From positions 56,754-91,076 of the forward strand of contig JAAUZK010000025.1 of NCBI GenBank assembly GCA_014804655.1: a stretch of DNA of 34,323 bases, written 5' to 3'. A program made the translations under genes and the position numbers. A model generated the notes under the pieces. That model saw nothing but the letters and a program-made list of their open reading frames with translations, was not told the DNA's origin and did no database searches. This DNA comes from Lachnospiraceae bacterium. GTDB taxonomy: Bacteria > Bacillota > Clostridia > Lachnospirales > Lachnospiraceae. Below are positions 15,185 to 24,482 of the stretch, piece after piece (position 1 is the stretch's first letter; the number at the start of each line of letters is the position of its first letter).

Positions 15185-17752
15185 ATGGAAAAAAGAACAA
15201 CACGTTTTCTGAATATAGGCCTTGTTCTTGTATCGCTTTTCTGCATATTTATACTTATCATTCAGGCCATCTGTGTGAATTTTATGGGAGAAGATGCCAT
15301 TAGGCAGCTGGGTATTTTTTACATGTCAGGAATCAGCGAGCAGGTATCGTCCCATTTCGGAACTACCATCGAGCTTCGTCTGTCACAGGTAGAATCGCTT
15401 GTAGATTCCGTTCCGCCCGGACGCGTTACAGGAGAAAGTGCCATGCGCATAGGGTTGAGCTATAATGCACGTTCCGTGGGTTTTGAATATCTGGCCCTTT
15501 ATACGGAGGATGGAAACTTTCATATGATCTACGGTTCCCAGGTGACGGCAGATGTTCCGGAGGATCTGCACCGCTCTGTTCAAGGAGGCAGGTATAATGT
15601 TTGTGCAGGAAAGGATGCAGCGGGAACTCCCGTTGTTTTAATGGGTGTACCGGCTGTTTATCCCGTGGGTGACGGCAATACGAGCATTGCGCTGGTTGCG
15701 GGAATGCCCAGCCAGTATCTCAGTGATAGATTGGAAACCAATATTCAAGGCAGTATCATGGAATATTCGATTATTCGCAAGGACGGCAGTTATGTTTTGA
15801 ATAACCATGCCGTAGAGGAAACAAATTATTTCGAGCGGGTTGAAAGAATTTATGAAACCTGCAATGGAAAGGATCCGGCCCAGTATGCGGAAGAACTTCG
15901 TGACGCGTTGGAGAATGGAAGGGACTATACCAGTGAAGTCTTGATTTCGGGTGAATCCTGGAATGTCTATTGTACCAGTCTACCCAATTCAGAGTGGTGT
16001 CTGCTTTTGAAAATTTCTCATAATACGCTGAATGAGACGGTAAATCTTCTTCAGAGAAAATGGGCCTATGTTTCCGTTGGCGGCGGCATACTAATTATCT
16101 GTGCACTGCTTCTTGTCTTTCTGGGATACTACCGTCTGACCAAAATGCATATGAAGGCATTGGAGGAAGCCCGGGAAACAGCGGAGCAGGCAATGCTGTC
16201 AGCGGAGCGCTCTAACAAGGTGAAAAATGAATTCCTCTCCAATATGAGCCATGATATCCGCACACCAATGAACGGCATTATGGGCATGACATCGATCGCC
16301 ATCGGCAGTCTGGATAATCCGCCCCGGGTTCGTTCCTGTTTGAAAAAGATACATATATCCAGCCGGCATTTATTGGGCTTGATCAACGATATGCTGGATA
16401 TGTCTAAAATCGAGAACGGGAAGCTGGCATTAAACATGGAGCCGCTTTGTATTCGTGATATTATGCAGAATATTGAGACAATCATCCAACCGCAGATACA
16501 GGAGAAAAAACAGAATTTCAATATTTATATACATGATATCTATCATGAAAATGTGTGTTCGGACAGGGTCCGCTTAAGCCAGATTCTTTTGAACATTATC
16601 GGAAATGCGGTTAAGTTCACCCCGGAAGGCGGCACTATTGAACTTGACCTGTATGAAGAGGCTTCTCCGAAAGGAAATGATTATATCCGTTCTCATTTGC
16701 ATGTCAGGGATGATGGCATTGGTATGTCTGAAGAATTTCAGGATAAAGTATTTGACGCATTTGCCAGAGAGGACAACGCCCGTGTGGATAAAGAAGCCGG
16801 CGCCGGAATGGGCCTGACCATTACCAAGCATATTGTAGACGCAATGGAGGGTACCATCACCGTAGAGAGTGAGCAGGGAAAAGGAAGTCATTTTCATATT
16901 ATTCTGGATATGGAAAAAACAGTGCACCAGGAGAAAGAGCTGCTTTTGCCTAAGCAGAATGTCCTGATTATTGATGACGATGAAAAGGCAGGCAATCTCG
17001 CTGTCGAATCATTAGAATCCATCGGGCTTAATGCACAGGCGGTAACAGATGTCAAACAGGCTCTCTATTTAATAGAAGAGCGCAGCGGTATAAATGAGAA
17101 CTATCACATGATTTTACTGGATTGGGATATACAGGGGCATGATTGGCTCGAGGATGCCGAGGAGTTGGCCGGTCGTTTCGGAAAGGATTTGCCCATCATA
17201 ATTATCACGGACGGCGAATGGGATGAAGAGGAAATAGAAACTGAGAAGGCTAACATTTGTGGCTTTATTACAAAGCCCCTGTTCCGATCCAGTCTTTATT
17301 ATGGTTTGCGTCGGTTCATAGAAGTGGAAGATGTGCAGCAGGAACAGAAAGAACAATCCGGCGATGGATTAGAGGGCAGACGTATTCTAGTAGCGGAAGA
17401 TAACGAATTGAACTGGGAAATTGCAAATGAAATACTTCGCGAATTTGGACTGGAAACGGAGTGGGCGGAAAACGGGCAGATCTGTGTGGAACTGTTTGGT
17501 CGGTCTGCTCCGGGATGGTATGACGCCATATTAATGGATCTTCGAATGCCTGTTATGACAGGTTTTGAAGCGGCGGAGGCAATACGTAAGCTAAAACGGG
17601 AAGATGCACAGACCATTCCGATTATTGCAGCCAGTGCAGATGCATTTGATGATGATAAGCAAAAATGTCTTGATAGTGGTATGAATGCCCATATGGCAAA
17701 ACCTTTAGAAGCACCGGAGCTTTTATCACTGTTAGGACAGTATATTCATTGA
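15185..17752 (+). CDS. Hybrid sensor histidine kinase with two receiver domains
   Basis: Encodes 855 residues with GGAG before the ATG. A membrane helix (about 10-32) is followed by a 250-residue extracellular sensor of Cache/PAS-like character, containing SIIRKDGSYVLNNH near 200. A second helix lies at about 300-320 and a coiled linker follows. HisKA has phospho-acceptor His356 in SNMSHDIRTPMNG. The ATPase domain carries NIIGNAVKFTPEGG (N box) and GAGMGLTITKHIVDAMEG (G box). REC1 (about 595-715) has Asp646 in ILLDWD and Lys in ITKPLF. REC2 (about 735-850) has Asp785 in LMDLRMP and Lys in MAKPLE. No DNA-binding domain or separate regulator is adjacent, so output is unclear. The sensor faces outside, next to an orphan solute-binding lipoprotein that could present its ligand. 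Confidence 0.93.
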   Translation: MEKRTTRFLNIGLVLVSLFCIFILIIQAICVNFMGEDAIRQLGIFYMSGISEQVSSHFGTTIELRLSQVESLVDSVPPGRVTGESAMRIGLSYNARSVGFEYLALYTEDGNFHMIYGSQVTADVPEDLHRSVQGGRYNVCAGKDAAGTPVVLMGVPAVYPVGDGNTSIALVAGMPSQYLSDRLETNIQGSIMEYSIIRKDGSYVLNNHAVEETNYFERVERIYETCNGKDPAQYAEELRDALENGRDYTSEVLISGESWNVYCTSLPNSEWCLLLKISHNTLNETVNLLQRKWAYVSVGGGILIICALLLVFLGYYRLTKMHMKALEEARETAEQAMLSAERSNKVKNEFLSNMSHDIRTPMNGIMGMTSIAIGSLDNPPRVRSCLKKIHISSRHLLGLINDMLDMSKIENGKLALNMEPLCIRDIMQNIETIIQPQIQEKKQNFNIYIHDIYHENVCSDRVRLSQILLNIIGNAVKFTPEGGTIELDLYEEASPKGNDYIRSHLHVRDDGIGMSEEFQDKVFDAFAREDNARVDKEAGAGMGLTITKHIVDAMEGTITVESEQGKGSHFHIILDMEKTVHQEKELLLPKQNVLIIDDDEKAGNLAVESLESIGLNAQAVTDVKQALYLIEERSGINENYHMILLDWDIQGHDWLEDAEELAGRFGKDLPIIIITDGEWDEEEIETEKANICGFITKPLFRSSLYYGLRRFIEVEDVQQEQKEQSGDGLEGRRILVAEDNELNWEIANEILREFGLETEWAENGQICVELFGRSAPGWYDAILMDLRMPVMTGFEAAEAIRKLKREDAQTIPIIAASADAFDDDKQKCLDSGMNAHMAKPLEAPELLSLLGQYIH

Positions 17753-17757
17753 GAATA

Positions 17758-17784
17758 GATTGAAAAATCAGAGATTTTTCAATC
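17758..17784 (+). terminator. Perfect 12-bp hairpin after the histidine kinase gene
   Basis: GATTGAAAAATC (17758-17769) and GATTTTTCAATC (17773-17784) are exact inverted copies around a 3-base loop, starting five bases after the stop codon. No T-tract follows, so it may attenuate, protect mRNA ends, or be part of a dispersed repeat rather than terminate fully. Confidence 0.5.
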
Positions 17785-17825
17785 GCAAATTTGTGCCTTG
17801 CGGCTATAAATTCGCGGGCTGTGAG

Positions 17826-17879
17826 AAAGGCATGGGTATTAGTGTGAAAAGGCATGGCTATTAAATGGTAATTAATATG
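17826..17879 (+). repeat. Tandem copies of the AAAGGC-ATGG-TATTA start motif
   Basis: The motif (A)AAGGCATGG followed by TATTAG or TATTAA occurs at about 17826-17845 and again at 17847-17864. A third, ATGGTAATTAATATG (17865-17879), then forms the start region of the binding-protein gene. Single copies sit at 1187-1201 and 32754-32768, each ending exactly at the likely start codon of a gene. Confidence 0.6.
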
Positions 17880-19196
17880 AATGAAAAGAGATATTTTGCT
17901 ATGAAAAAAATATATGCTTTGATAAGCGTCCTGTTATCCGCTGTTCTTCTGTCTTCCTGCAGCGGTAAAAAAACGGATATCGAATCGGAGATTGATAGCG
18001 GCAGTATGGAAGATACGGAACTGACCTTATGGACTTTTCCGGTAGGAAACTGGGGAAATCCTACGGCGGTAGGCAGCATGCTGGCCGATTTTCATAAGGC
18101 ATATCCTGACATCCATGTTACCGTGGAATATCTAAATTACGATAACGGAGATGAAAGAATCAGGCAAGCGGCCGAAGATAGAAATTTGCCGGATCTGGTT
18201 CTGGAAGGACCGGAGCGCCTTGTGGCAGGCTGGGGTGAAAATGGATGGATGGTTGATCTGTCCGAACTATGGGAATCTGATACAGCTGATGCAATATATG
18301 ATAATGTAAAGGAAGCCTGCCATCACGTAAACGGGGAGTATTATGTATTTCCAATCTGTATGTCAGCACACTGTATGGCCATTAATTATGATATGTTTAA
18401 AGAGGCAGGAGCCCTTCAGTACATTGATGAAGACACGCACACATGGACAACCGAAGATTTTATCGAAGCGGTTCAGGCTTTGAATGCTTACGGAACTGAC
18501 CAGGGGCAGAATAGAAATGCGGGCATCATATACTGTAAAAATCAAAGCGGCGATCAGGGAACGCGCGCCTTGGTGAACAATCTGTATGGCGGCTCTTTTA
18601 CCGATGCTGAACACACATTTTATACAGTTGACAGTGAAGAAAATAAGAAAGCCCTACAGCTTCTTTATGATTTAGAGGGTATCGCCATTGAACCATCTTA
18701 TACCTCCTCGGATGCAATTGATCTGTTCTGCAAAAAGGAAACTGCCATGTGTTTCTGCTGGAATGTGTCCATGGAAGTGCAGCAGACCATCAACCACCCG
18801 GAGCTGGATTTTGAAGTTTTTCCGATGGCTTTTCCGACCAGCGAAGACACACCCAGGCTTCAAGGTGGTATCTGGGGCTTTGGTGTTTTTGACAATGGCA
18901 GTGAAGAACAGATCACGGCAGCCAAAACTTTTATCCGCTATATGGCAGAAAATGACGTTCCGTACACTAGGGCAGTACGGGCTTCTTCCTATTGGCCGGT
19001 GCGGGATATGGGTAATATATATGAGAATGATATGCTTATGACGGAATACAGCATTTTTATGCCATATATGGGTGACTATTATCAGATTACTCCCGAATGG
19101 GCTGAAGCACGTACTGCGTGGTGGCAGCTTCTCGCGAAGATCGGAGCCGGGACTGATGTTTCGGAGGCGGTGAAAGATTTTCCTGCTCCGGAGTGA
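17865..19196 (+). CDS. Orphan family 1 solute-binding lipoprotein
   Basis: Encodes up to 443 residues. Start is uncertain among ATG 17865, 17877 and 17901; the last gives the cleanest signal peptide (MKKIYALISVLL, LLSSC with Cys at residue 20 of that version). The mature protein opens ELTLWTFPVGNWGNPTAVGS, followed by IHVTVEYLNYDNGDERIRQA, and later has VFPICMSAHCMAINYDMF and GGIWGFGVFDNGSEEQITAA. These match carbohydrate-type extracellular binding proteins, at normal length. No permease or ATPase is adjacent. Its place directly behind a kinase with an outside sensor suggests either a co-receptor role or service to a transporter encoded elsewhere. Confidence 0.85.
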   Translation: MVINMNEKRYFAMKKIYALISVLLSAVLLSSCSGKKTDIESEIDSGSMEDTELTLWTFPVGNWGNPTAVGSMLADFHKAYPDIHVTVEYLNYDNGDERIRQAAEDRNLPDLVLEGPERLVAGWGENGWMVDLSELWESDTADAIYDNVKEACHHVNGEYYVFPICMSAHCMAINYDMFKEAGALQYIDEDTHTWTTEDFIEAVQALNAYGTDQGQNRNAGIIYCKNQSGDQGTRALVNNLYGGSFTDAEHTFYTVDSEENKKALQLLYDLEGIAIEPSYTSSDAIDLFCKKETAMCFCWNVSMEVQQTINHPELDFEVFPMAFPTSEDTPRLQGGIWGFGVFDNGSEEQITAAKTFIRYMAENDVPYTRAVRASSYWPVRDMGNIYENDMLMTEYSIFMPYMGDYYQITPEWAEARTAWWQLLAKIGAGTDVSEAVKDFPAPE

Positions 19197-19244
19197 TCAA
19201 AAGAAAAGTCGGGTTTTATCGAATAGGCAATAAAGGAGCAGCGT

Positions 19245-19871
19245 ATGAATGGATATGCATTATTAGCTTTTTTCCTCATTGCTTTTTTGGGGATCATAAC
19301 AGCAGTCATATTTCTGCTCATGATGGTCAGCGCCGCTATAAACAAGAGTAAACCACTAGCAAAAATGGCGGGCAAAGTAGTGCTTGCGTATGTGCTGGCT
19401 TTAGGCATATTTATTGTCATAGAGAGCGTTCGGAGCATTCGGTTTGATCGAATACCGCAGTTGTCGGTTGAGGATAATCAAATGACCATCATAAACCAGG
19501 GAACCGGTTCAATGGGAAGCCAGGCAATATATGTCTGTTCTGAGGAAGGCATTATTAAGGAAATTAATGCACCATATTATCGGAATCAGATGTCTGCGCG
19601 TATGAAATTTGGATTTACCTTTGAAAGCAGGGCTGCCGGTGATTTATATGTAGTCGTTGCTGAGGTTGATTGTGCCGATCTGTCATATGCTGATATTTAT
19701 GACGTGAAAGTAGATCAGGATGGTTCTATTGCCGCTGACAAAGTTGAGAATATCGATATCGATTTGAATATGTATAGAAACAGTGTAGAAGAATTGCTGG
19801 AACATCTTGTGGATGAATATGGTTTTTCAAGAGAAGTATTAGAGGAAAACTATGGTTATTATTTAAATTAA
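19245..19871 (+). CDS. Unknown two-helix membrane protein
   Basis: Encodes 208 residues with an AAAGGAG ribosome site. Two hydrophobic helices (about residues 4-30 and 43-62) form a hairpin. They are followed by an extracytoplasmic-looking beta-rich domain (about 70-165, e.g. LSVEDNQMTIINQGTG and GDLYVVVAEVDCADL) and an acidic C-terminal helix with Tyr (EELLEHLVDEYGFSREVLEE). No family was recognised. It starts 48 bases after the solute-binding gene with no terminator between, so it is probably in the same transcript as the kinase and binding protein and could be part of that sensory unit. Confidence 0.7.
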   Translation: MNGYALLAFFLIAFLGIITAVIFLLMMVSAAINKSKPLAKMAGKVVLAYVLALGIFIVIESVRSIRFDRIPQLSVEDNQMTIINQGTGSMGSQAIYVCSEEGIIKEINAPYYRNQMSARMKFGFTFESRAAGDLYVVVAEVDCADLSYADIYDVKVDQDGSIAADKVENIDIDLNMYRNSVEELLEHLVDEYGFSREVLEENYGYYLN

Positions 19872-19904
19872 GGAAAAGGAACGTGATCAAGAGAGAAAGT
19901 GAAA

Positions 19905-20714
19905 ATGACAGAAAAGATACTGATACTGGGGGTAAGTGGATTTGTTGGAACTGCGATTTATGAGCAACTAAGCCAATCTAATAAATTTGATGTTTACGGA
20001 ACATTTTTCTCTTTAAAGTCAAATGCACCGCATATGTGTTATTTCTCTTTGGAAAATCCTGAAAAAATAAAGGATATATTAGCGCGTATTGCTCCTGATA
20101 TCGTAATATCGGCATTGCGAGGCGATTTTAAAAAGCAGATGGATGTACATATTTTTACAGCGGAGTATCTAAAGAAAAACCATGGGAGATTGATATATTT
20201 TTCTACAGCAAATGTTTTTGATGGCAAACAGGAATGTCCGCATTATGAGGGTGACAGTCTGCAGTCTGACAGTGAGTATGGAAAATTTAAAATTTCTTGT
20301 GAAAATAAATTGAGAGAGATTATGGGGAATTCGGCAATTATATTGAGAATTCCGTTTGTGTATGGAAAAAACTCAGTGAGAATGCACCAAATTGAGGATG
20401 GGTGTCAAAAGGGTATAATGGATGTTTATGATAATTTGTTCAGTAATTATGTGACAGACATTCAGATAGCAGATTATGTCGAATGGATAATTAGTGAGGA
20501 GAAAGAGGGTACTTTTCATATCGGAACGACGGATGTTATGCGATATTCGGATTTTATAATGCGTTTGATTAAGGATAGTGGCAAAGCATTTCCAACATTC
20601 AATTATTTGGATGTAACAGGTACGATGGCAGTTTTAACTGAAAGGAAAGATATCCCTTATAGATTGCTCTGGAATGTGGATCGGGTAATCTCGTTCCTTT
20701 GCAGCAATGACTAA
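19905..20714 (+). CDS. RmlD-like NAD(P)-dependent sugar reductase/epimerase (extended SDR)
   Basis: Encodes 269 residues. The ATG at 19905 is nine bases after GAGAG; the GTG at 19899 is too close. The Rossmann start is ILILGVSGFVGTAIYE (G-x2-G-x2-G, about 4-19). FSTANVFDG contains the catalytic Thr/Ser region, and YGKFKISCE gives the YxxxK pair (Tyr near 123). The pattern follows dTDP-4-dehydrorhamnose reductases, with LRIPFVYG in the middle and a shortened substrate domain. RmlD makes dTDP-rhamnose, but no rmlA, B or C is here, so the real substrate may be another nucleotide sugar. The codon use is noticeably more AT-rich than in the neighbours, which hints at separate acquisition. Confidence 0.82.
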   Translation: MTEKILILGVSGFVGTAIYEQLSQSNKFDVYGTFFSLKSNAPHMCYFSLENPEKIKDILARIAPDIVISALRGDFKKQMDVHIFTAEYLKKNHGRLIYFSTANVFDGKQECPHYEGDSLQSDSEYGKFKISCENKLREIMGNSAIILRIPFVYGKNSVRMHQIEDGCQKGIMDVYDNLFSNYVTDIQIADYVEWIISEEKEGTFHIGTTDVMRYSDFIMRLIKDSGKAFPTFNYLDVTGTMAVLTERKDIPYRLLWNVDRVISFLCSND

Positions 20715-20776
20715 GGTATATAAGGACAAAATATAATACGAGGTTTACATACTGCATGGTAGAAAGGAGTCAGTTT

Positions 20777-21175
20777 ATGTCTGCGTTAGAAGAAATTCGC
20801 AATCGTTTTAAAAATGACCACTTTGCTATGGAGACCACAGGTATCGTCATTGACTTGGCGGAGCCCGGAAAGGCGGTATGCTCTATGGTCTTAGAGGAAC
20901 GGCATATGAATGAGAATAACGTGCCGATGGGCGGCGCTGTTTTTACACTGGCGGATTTTGCCTGCGCCATTGCGGCCAACGGGTATTCCGAGAGAAAGAC
21001 GGTCAGTCAGAATGTTTCCATTACTTTCCTTTCTCCCGCAAAAGGGAAGCGCCTGATCGCGGAGGCCACTTGCTTGAGGGAAGGACGTACCACCGCACTA
21101 TATACGGCGGATGTAAGGGATGAGCTGGGCACTTATGTGGCGCATGCCGTTTTGAATGGCTATGCTATTAATTAG
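20777..21175 (+). CDS. PaaI-type hotdog-fold thioesterase
   Basis: Encodes 132 residues from ATG 20777, eight bases after GAAAGGAG; the ATG at 20756 precedes that site. The hotdog core is clear: HMNENNVPMGGAVFTLADFACAIA (about 43-66) contains the N-x-x-G/H-G-G entrance of PaaI enzymes, here NVPMGGA, where the common His-Gly-Gly is Met-Gly-Gly. Then VSQNVSITFLSPAKGKRLIA and TALYTADVRDELGTYVAHA follow. PaaI enzymes hydrolyse acyl-CoA, notably arylacetyl-CoA, in the cytoplasm. It lies 88 bases ahead of an acyl-CoA ligase, as in many paa-type clusters, and probably recycles CoA or removes dead-end esters. Substrate is inferred. Confidence 0.85.
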   Translation: MSALEEIRNRFKNDHFAMETTGIVIDLAEPGKAVCSMVLEERHMNENNVPMGGAVFTLADFACAIAANGYSERKTVSQNVSITFLSPAKGKRLIAEATCLREGRTTALYTADVRDELGTYVAHAVLNGYAIN

Positions 21176-21263
21176 AAGACACTATTAACAAATATGTGGT
21201 TATTTAATAAAAACAAATGATATCTGATATACGATTATATGATATAAAAGGAGGAACCATATC

Positions 21264-22901
21264 ATGGTAATTACGGAGCTTTTGGAGCGGAACGCACGTC
21301 TCTACGGTTCGGATACGTCGCTTGTGGAGCTGAATCCTTCCTCGGAACGTGACAGCGCGGTGACATGGCGGGAGGCAAGCCTGATTGAGAGCGCGGGAAA
21401 CGGAGCCCCCTATCGTCGGGAGCTAAGCTGGGCGGATTTTGACAGGCGTGCCAACCGTTTTGCGAACCTGCTACTTAGCCGCGGTTTGAAGCGGGAGACG
21501 AAAGTGGGCATTCTGATGATGAATTGTCTGGAATGGCTGCCTATTTATTTCGGTATACTGAAGGCGGGCGGGGTAGCCGTTCCGTTGAATTTCCGTTATT
21601 CCGCGGAGGAGATCAAGTATTGTCTGGAACTGGCAGATGTGGAGGTTCTGGTTTTCGGACCGGAGTTTATCAGTCGTATGGATGTGATCGCAGAGGATCT
21701 GCCTGGTGTCAGGATGATGTTTTTTCCGGGAAAAGAAGGTCCTTCCTATACAGAGGATTTCTTAAAGCTGATGGGATTCTGCTCTTCCAGTGCACCGCCG
21801 ATCGCTTTGAGTGAGACTGACTACGCTGCAATCTATTTTTCGTCAGGAACCACCGGATTCCCGAAAGCAATTCTGCACAACCATCTGTCACTTTTCTCTT
21901 CCTGTGAGACGGAGCAGAATCATCACGGGCAGACAAGAGAGGACGTTTTTTTGTGCATTCCGCCGCTATATCATACCGGGGCGAAAATGCACTGGTTCGG
22001 CTCTCTGATTTCAGCCGGAAGAGCTGTGCTTCTTCGGGGTGTGAAACCGGAGTGGATTCTCAGGGCGGTCACGGAAGAAAAATGTACTATTGTTTGGCTG
22101 CTGGTACCATGGGCACAGGATTTATTAGATGCCATTGACTCCGGACAGGTGGAAATGGAGCATTATCTGCTGGAGCAGTGGAGGCTTATGCATATCGGAG
22201 CCCAGCCTGTTCCGCCGAGTCTGATTCAGCGCTGGAAGAAGCATTTCCCCCATCATCAGTACGATACGAACTATGGCCTTAGCGAATCCATAGGACCCGG
22301 CTGTGTGCATTTGGGTGTGGAAAATATACATAAGGTGGGAGCCATCGGAAAACCGGGTTATCGCTGGGAGGCGAAGATTGTGGACGAGCAGGGGAGCGAG
22401 GTCGCTCAGGGAGAGGTCGGTGAACTCATTGTCCACGGGCGGGGCGTTATGCTTTGTTATTACAAGAATCCCGAAGCTACCGACGAGGTTTTAAAAGGTG
22501 ACTGGCTCTATACGGGAGATATGGCACGCATGGACGAAGATGGATTTATCTATTTGGTAGATCGGAAGAAGGATGTCATTATCTCCGGAGGCGAGAATCT
22601 CTATCCGGTACAGATAGAGGATTTCCTGCGTCGAAACGAAAAGATCAAGGATGTGGCTGTCATTGGACTGCCGGACGCCAGACTCGGCGAAATCGCGGCG
22701 GCGGTGATAGAACTTAAGGAGGGCGTTTCCTGTACTGAGGAGGAAATTATGAATTTCTGTGAGGAACTTCCCAGATATAAACGTCCGAGAAAGCTGATCT
22801 TTGAAAAGGTTCCAAGAAACCCTACGGGGAAGATTGAGAAACCGGTTCTAAGAGAACGATACTGTCATGGCAGTCTCGTGGAAGTACAGATTAAAAACTA
22901 A
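21264..22901 (+). CDS. AMP-forming acyl-CoA ligase (class I adenylate-forming enzyme)
   Basis: Encodes 545 residues with an AAAGGAGG ribosome site. Phosphate loop: IYFSSGTTGFPKAILHN (about 191-207). Other motifs are YDTNYGLSESIG (A5), WLYTGDMARMDEDGFIYLVD (A7), RKKDVIISGGENLYPVQIED (A8) and the terminal PRNPTGKIEK with the catalytic Lys (A10). This is the FadD/CaiC-like branch. It activates a carboxylic acid to its CoA thioester at the cost of ATP to AMP. Position next to a thioesterase, a sodium:solute symporter and an aryl-2-oxoacid oxidoreductase suggests an imported aromatic or branched acid as substrate. The acid cannot be deduced from sequence alone. Confidence 0.9.
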   Translation: MVITELLERNARLYGSDTSLVELNPSSERDSAVTWREASLIESAGNGAPYRRELSWADFDRRANRFANLLLSRGLKRETKVGILMMNCLEWLPIYFGILKAGGVAVPLNFRYSAEEIKYCLELADVEVLVFGPEFISRMDVIAEDLPGVRMMFFPGKEGPSYTEDFLKLMGFCSSSAPPIALSETDYAAIYFSSGTTGFPKAILHNHLSLFSSCETEQNHHGQTREDVFLCIPPLYHTGAKMHWFGSLISAGRAVLLRGVKPEWILRAVTEEKCTIVWLLVPWAQDLLDAIDSGQVEMEHYLLEQWRLMHIGAQPVPPSLIQRWKKHFPHHQYDTNYGLSESIGPGCVHLGVENIHKVGAIGKPGYRWEAKIVDEQGSEVAQGEVGELIVHGRGVMLCYYKNPEATDEVLKGDWLYTGDMARMDEDGFIYLVDRKKDVIISGGENLYPVQIEDFLRRNEKIKDVAVIGLPDARLGEIAAAVIELKEGVSCTEEEIMNFCEELPRYKRPRKLIFEKVPRNPTGKIEKPVLRERYCHGSLVEVQIKN

Positions 22902-22915
22902 GGGAGAAAACAGAG

Positions 22916-24460
22916 ATGGATCTTTTTATCAAGCTTCTTATGCTGATTATATTTTTCGGAGTAATGATTGGAATCGGACTTTACTGCCGCCGGCATGCTA
23001 CTGATGTAAACGGGTTTGTGTTAGGAGGAAGGAGCGTAGGTCCGTGGCTTACCGCATTTGCTTACGGAACCAGTTATTTCTCGGCAGTGGTCTTTGTAGG
23101 TTATGCGGGACAGTTTGGATGGAAATACGGAATTGCTGCCACATGGGCCGGGCTGGGGAATGCTTTCATAGGTTCTCTTCTTGCGTGGGCTGTGCTGGGA
23201 CGTCGTACCCGTATTATGACGCAGCATTTGGACAGTGCTACCATGCCGGAATTTTTCGGATATCGGTTTGAGAGCAAACCGTTAAAACTGGCAGCTTCGG
23301 CGATTATTTTTATCTTCTTGATTCCATATACGGCAAGTCTTTACAATGGGTTGAGCCGTCTGTTCGGTATGGCATTTGATATTGATTACAGCGTGTGTGT
23401 AATAGCCATGGCAGTGCTTACCGGAATTTATGTCATAGCCGGCGGATATATGGCTACCGCCATCAACGATTTTATTCAGGGAATCATCATGATCTTCGGT
23501 ATTATTGCCGTGATTGTTGCAGTGTTAAACAGTCAGGGCGGTTTTCTTGCGGCACTTAATGCACTGTCTTCAGTGAGTGATGAGACAGTTTCTACAGCGC
23601 CGGGCGTTTTCAATTCCTTCTTCGGACCGGACCCGGCAGGGCTTTTAGGCGTGGTGATACTCACCAGTCTCGGAACTTGGGGGCTTCCGCAGATGGTACA
23701 GAAATTTTATGCCATCAAGAGTGAGAGCGCAATCAATAAAGGTATGGTTATATCCACTGTGTTTGCCACCATCGTTTCCGGCGGCTGCTATTTTCTGGGC
23801 GGATTCGGACGTCTTTTCAGTGACAGGATTGATATTGCGGCGAACGGCTATGATTCGGTAGTGCCTACCATGTTGTCGGGACTTCCGACGATATTGATTG
23901 CCGTGGTGGTGATTCTGGTGCTTTCAGCCTCAATGTCCACGCTTTCTTCATTGGTATTGGCATCAAGCTCCACTTTGACGTTGGACTTCATTAAAGGTAA
24001 TATTATAAAAGAGATGGATGAAAAGAAACAGGTTAAATGGATGCGGGCGCTTCTGGTGGTGTTTATTGCGATTTCCGTTGTGATTGCGCTTATCCAGTAC
24101 CGTTCCAACGTTACCTTTATCGCGCAGCTCATGGGTGTGAGCTGGGGAGCATTGGCAGGTGCATTTCTGGCGACTTTCCTCTATGGCTTATATTGGAAGC
24201 GGACCACTAAGGCGGCATGCTGGGTGAGCTTTTTATTCTCTACGATCGTGATGCTTGCTAACATTTTCTTCCGTTCAAGCTTTCCCACATACCTGCAGTC
24301 GCCAATCAATGCCGGTGCTTTCTGTATGCTGGCAGGGCTTGTGATCGTGCCCGTGGTAAGTATGGTGACGAAGGCACCTGAGCAGAAGACCCTGGAGAAT
24401 ATTTTCTCCTGCTATGATAAAAAGGTAACGGTTTCTGTGAAAGATTCCATCGGCGAGTAG
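22916..24460 (+). CDS. Sodium:solute symporter (SSS family)
   Basis: Encodes 514 residues, 14 bases after the ligase gene, with GGGAG before the ATG. Thirteen or so membrane helices are expected. The family start DVNGFVLGGRSVGPWLTAFAYGTSYFSAV (about 25-53; GGRS and the unwound helix 1) and the later GGYMATAINDFIQGIIM (about 181-197) are PutP/PanF-like signatures. The protein would couple sodium entry to uptake of a small organic acid or amino acid. Tight coupling to an acyl-CoA ligase makes a monocarboxylate the most likely cargo. Confidence 0.9.
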   Translation: MDLFIKLLMLIIFFGVMIGIGLYCRRHATDVNGFVLGGRSVGPWLTAFAYGTSYFSAVVFVGYAGQFGWKYGIAATWAGLGNAFIGSLLAWAVLGRRTRIMTQHLDSATMPEFFGYRFESKPLKLAASAIIFIFLIPYTASLYNGLSRLFGMAFDIDYSVCVIAMAVLTGIYVIAGGYMATAINDFIQGIIMIFGIIAVIVAVLNSQGGFLAALNALSSVSDETVSTAPGVFNSFFGPDPAGLLGVVILTSLGTWGLPQMVQKFYAIKSESAINKGMVISTVFATIVSGGCYFLGGFGRLFSDRIDIAANGYDSVVPTMLSGLPTILIAVVVILVLSASMSTLSSLVLASSSTLTLDFIKGNIIKEMDEKKQVKWMRALLVVFIAISVVIALIQYRSNVTFIAQLMGVSWGALAGAFLATFLYGLYWKRTTKAACWVSFLFSTIVMLANIFFRSSFPTYLQSPINAGAFCMLAGLVIVPVVSMVTKAPEQKTLENIFSCYDKKVTVSVKDSIGE

Positions 24461-24482
24461 TATTGAAGGAGGAAAATGATAT

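Noticed and set aside
20732..20737. TATAAT before the thioesterase gene as a promoter
   Set aside because: At 17-base spacing the -35 would be GACTAA, with little resemblance to TTGACA; too weak to list as a promoter.
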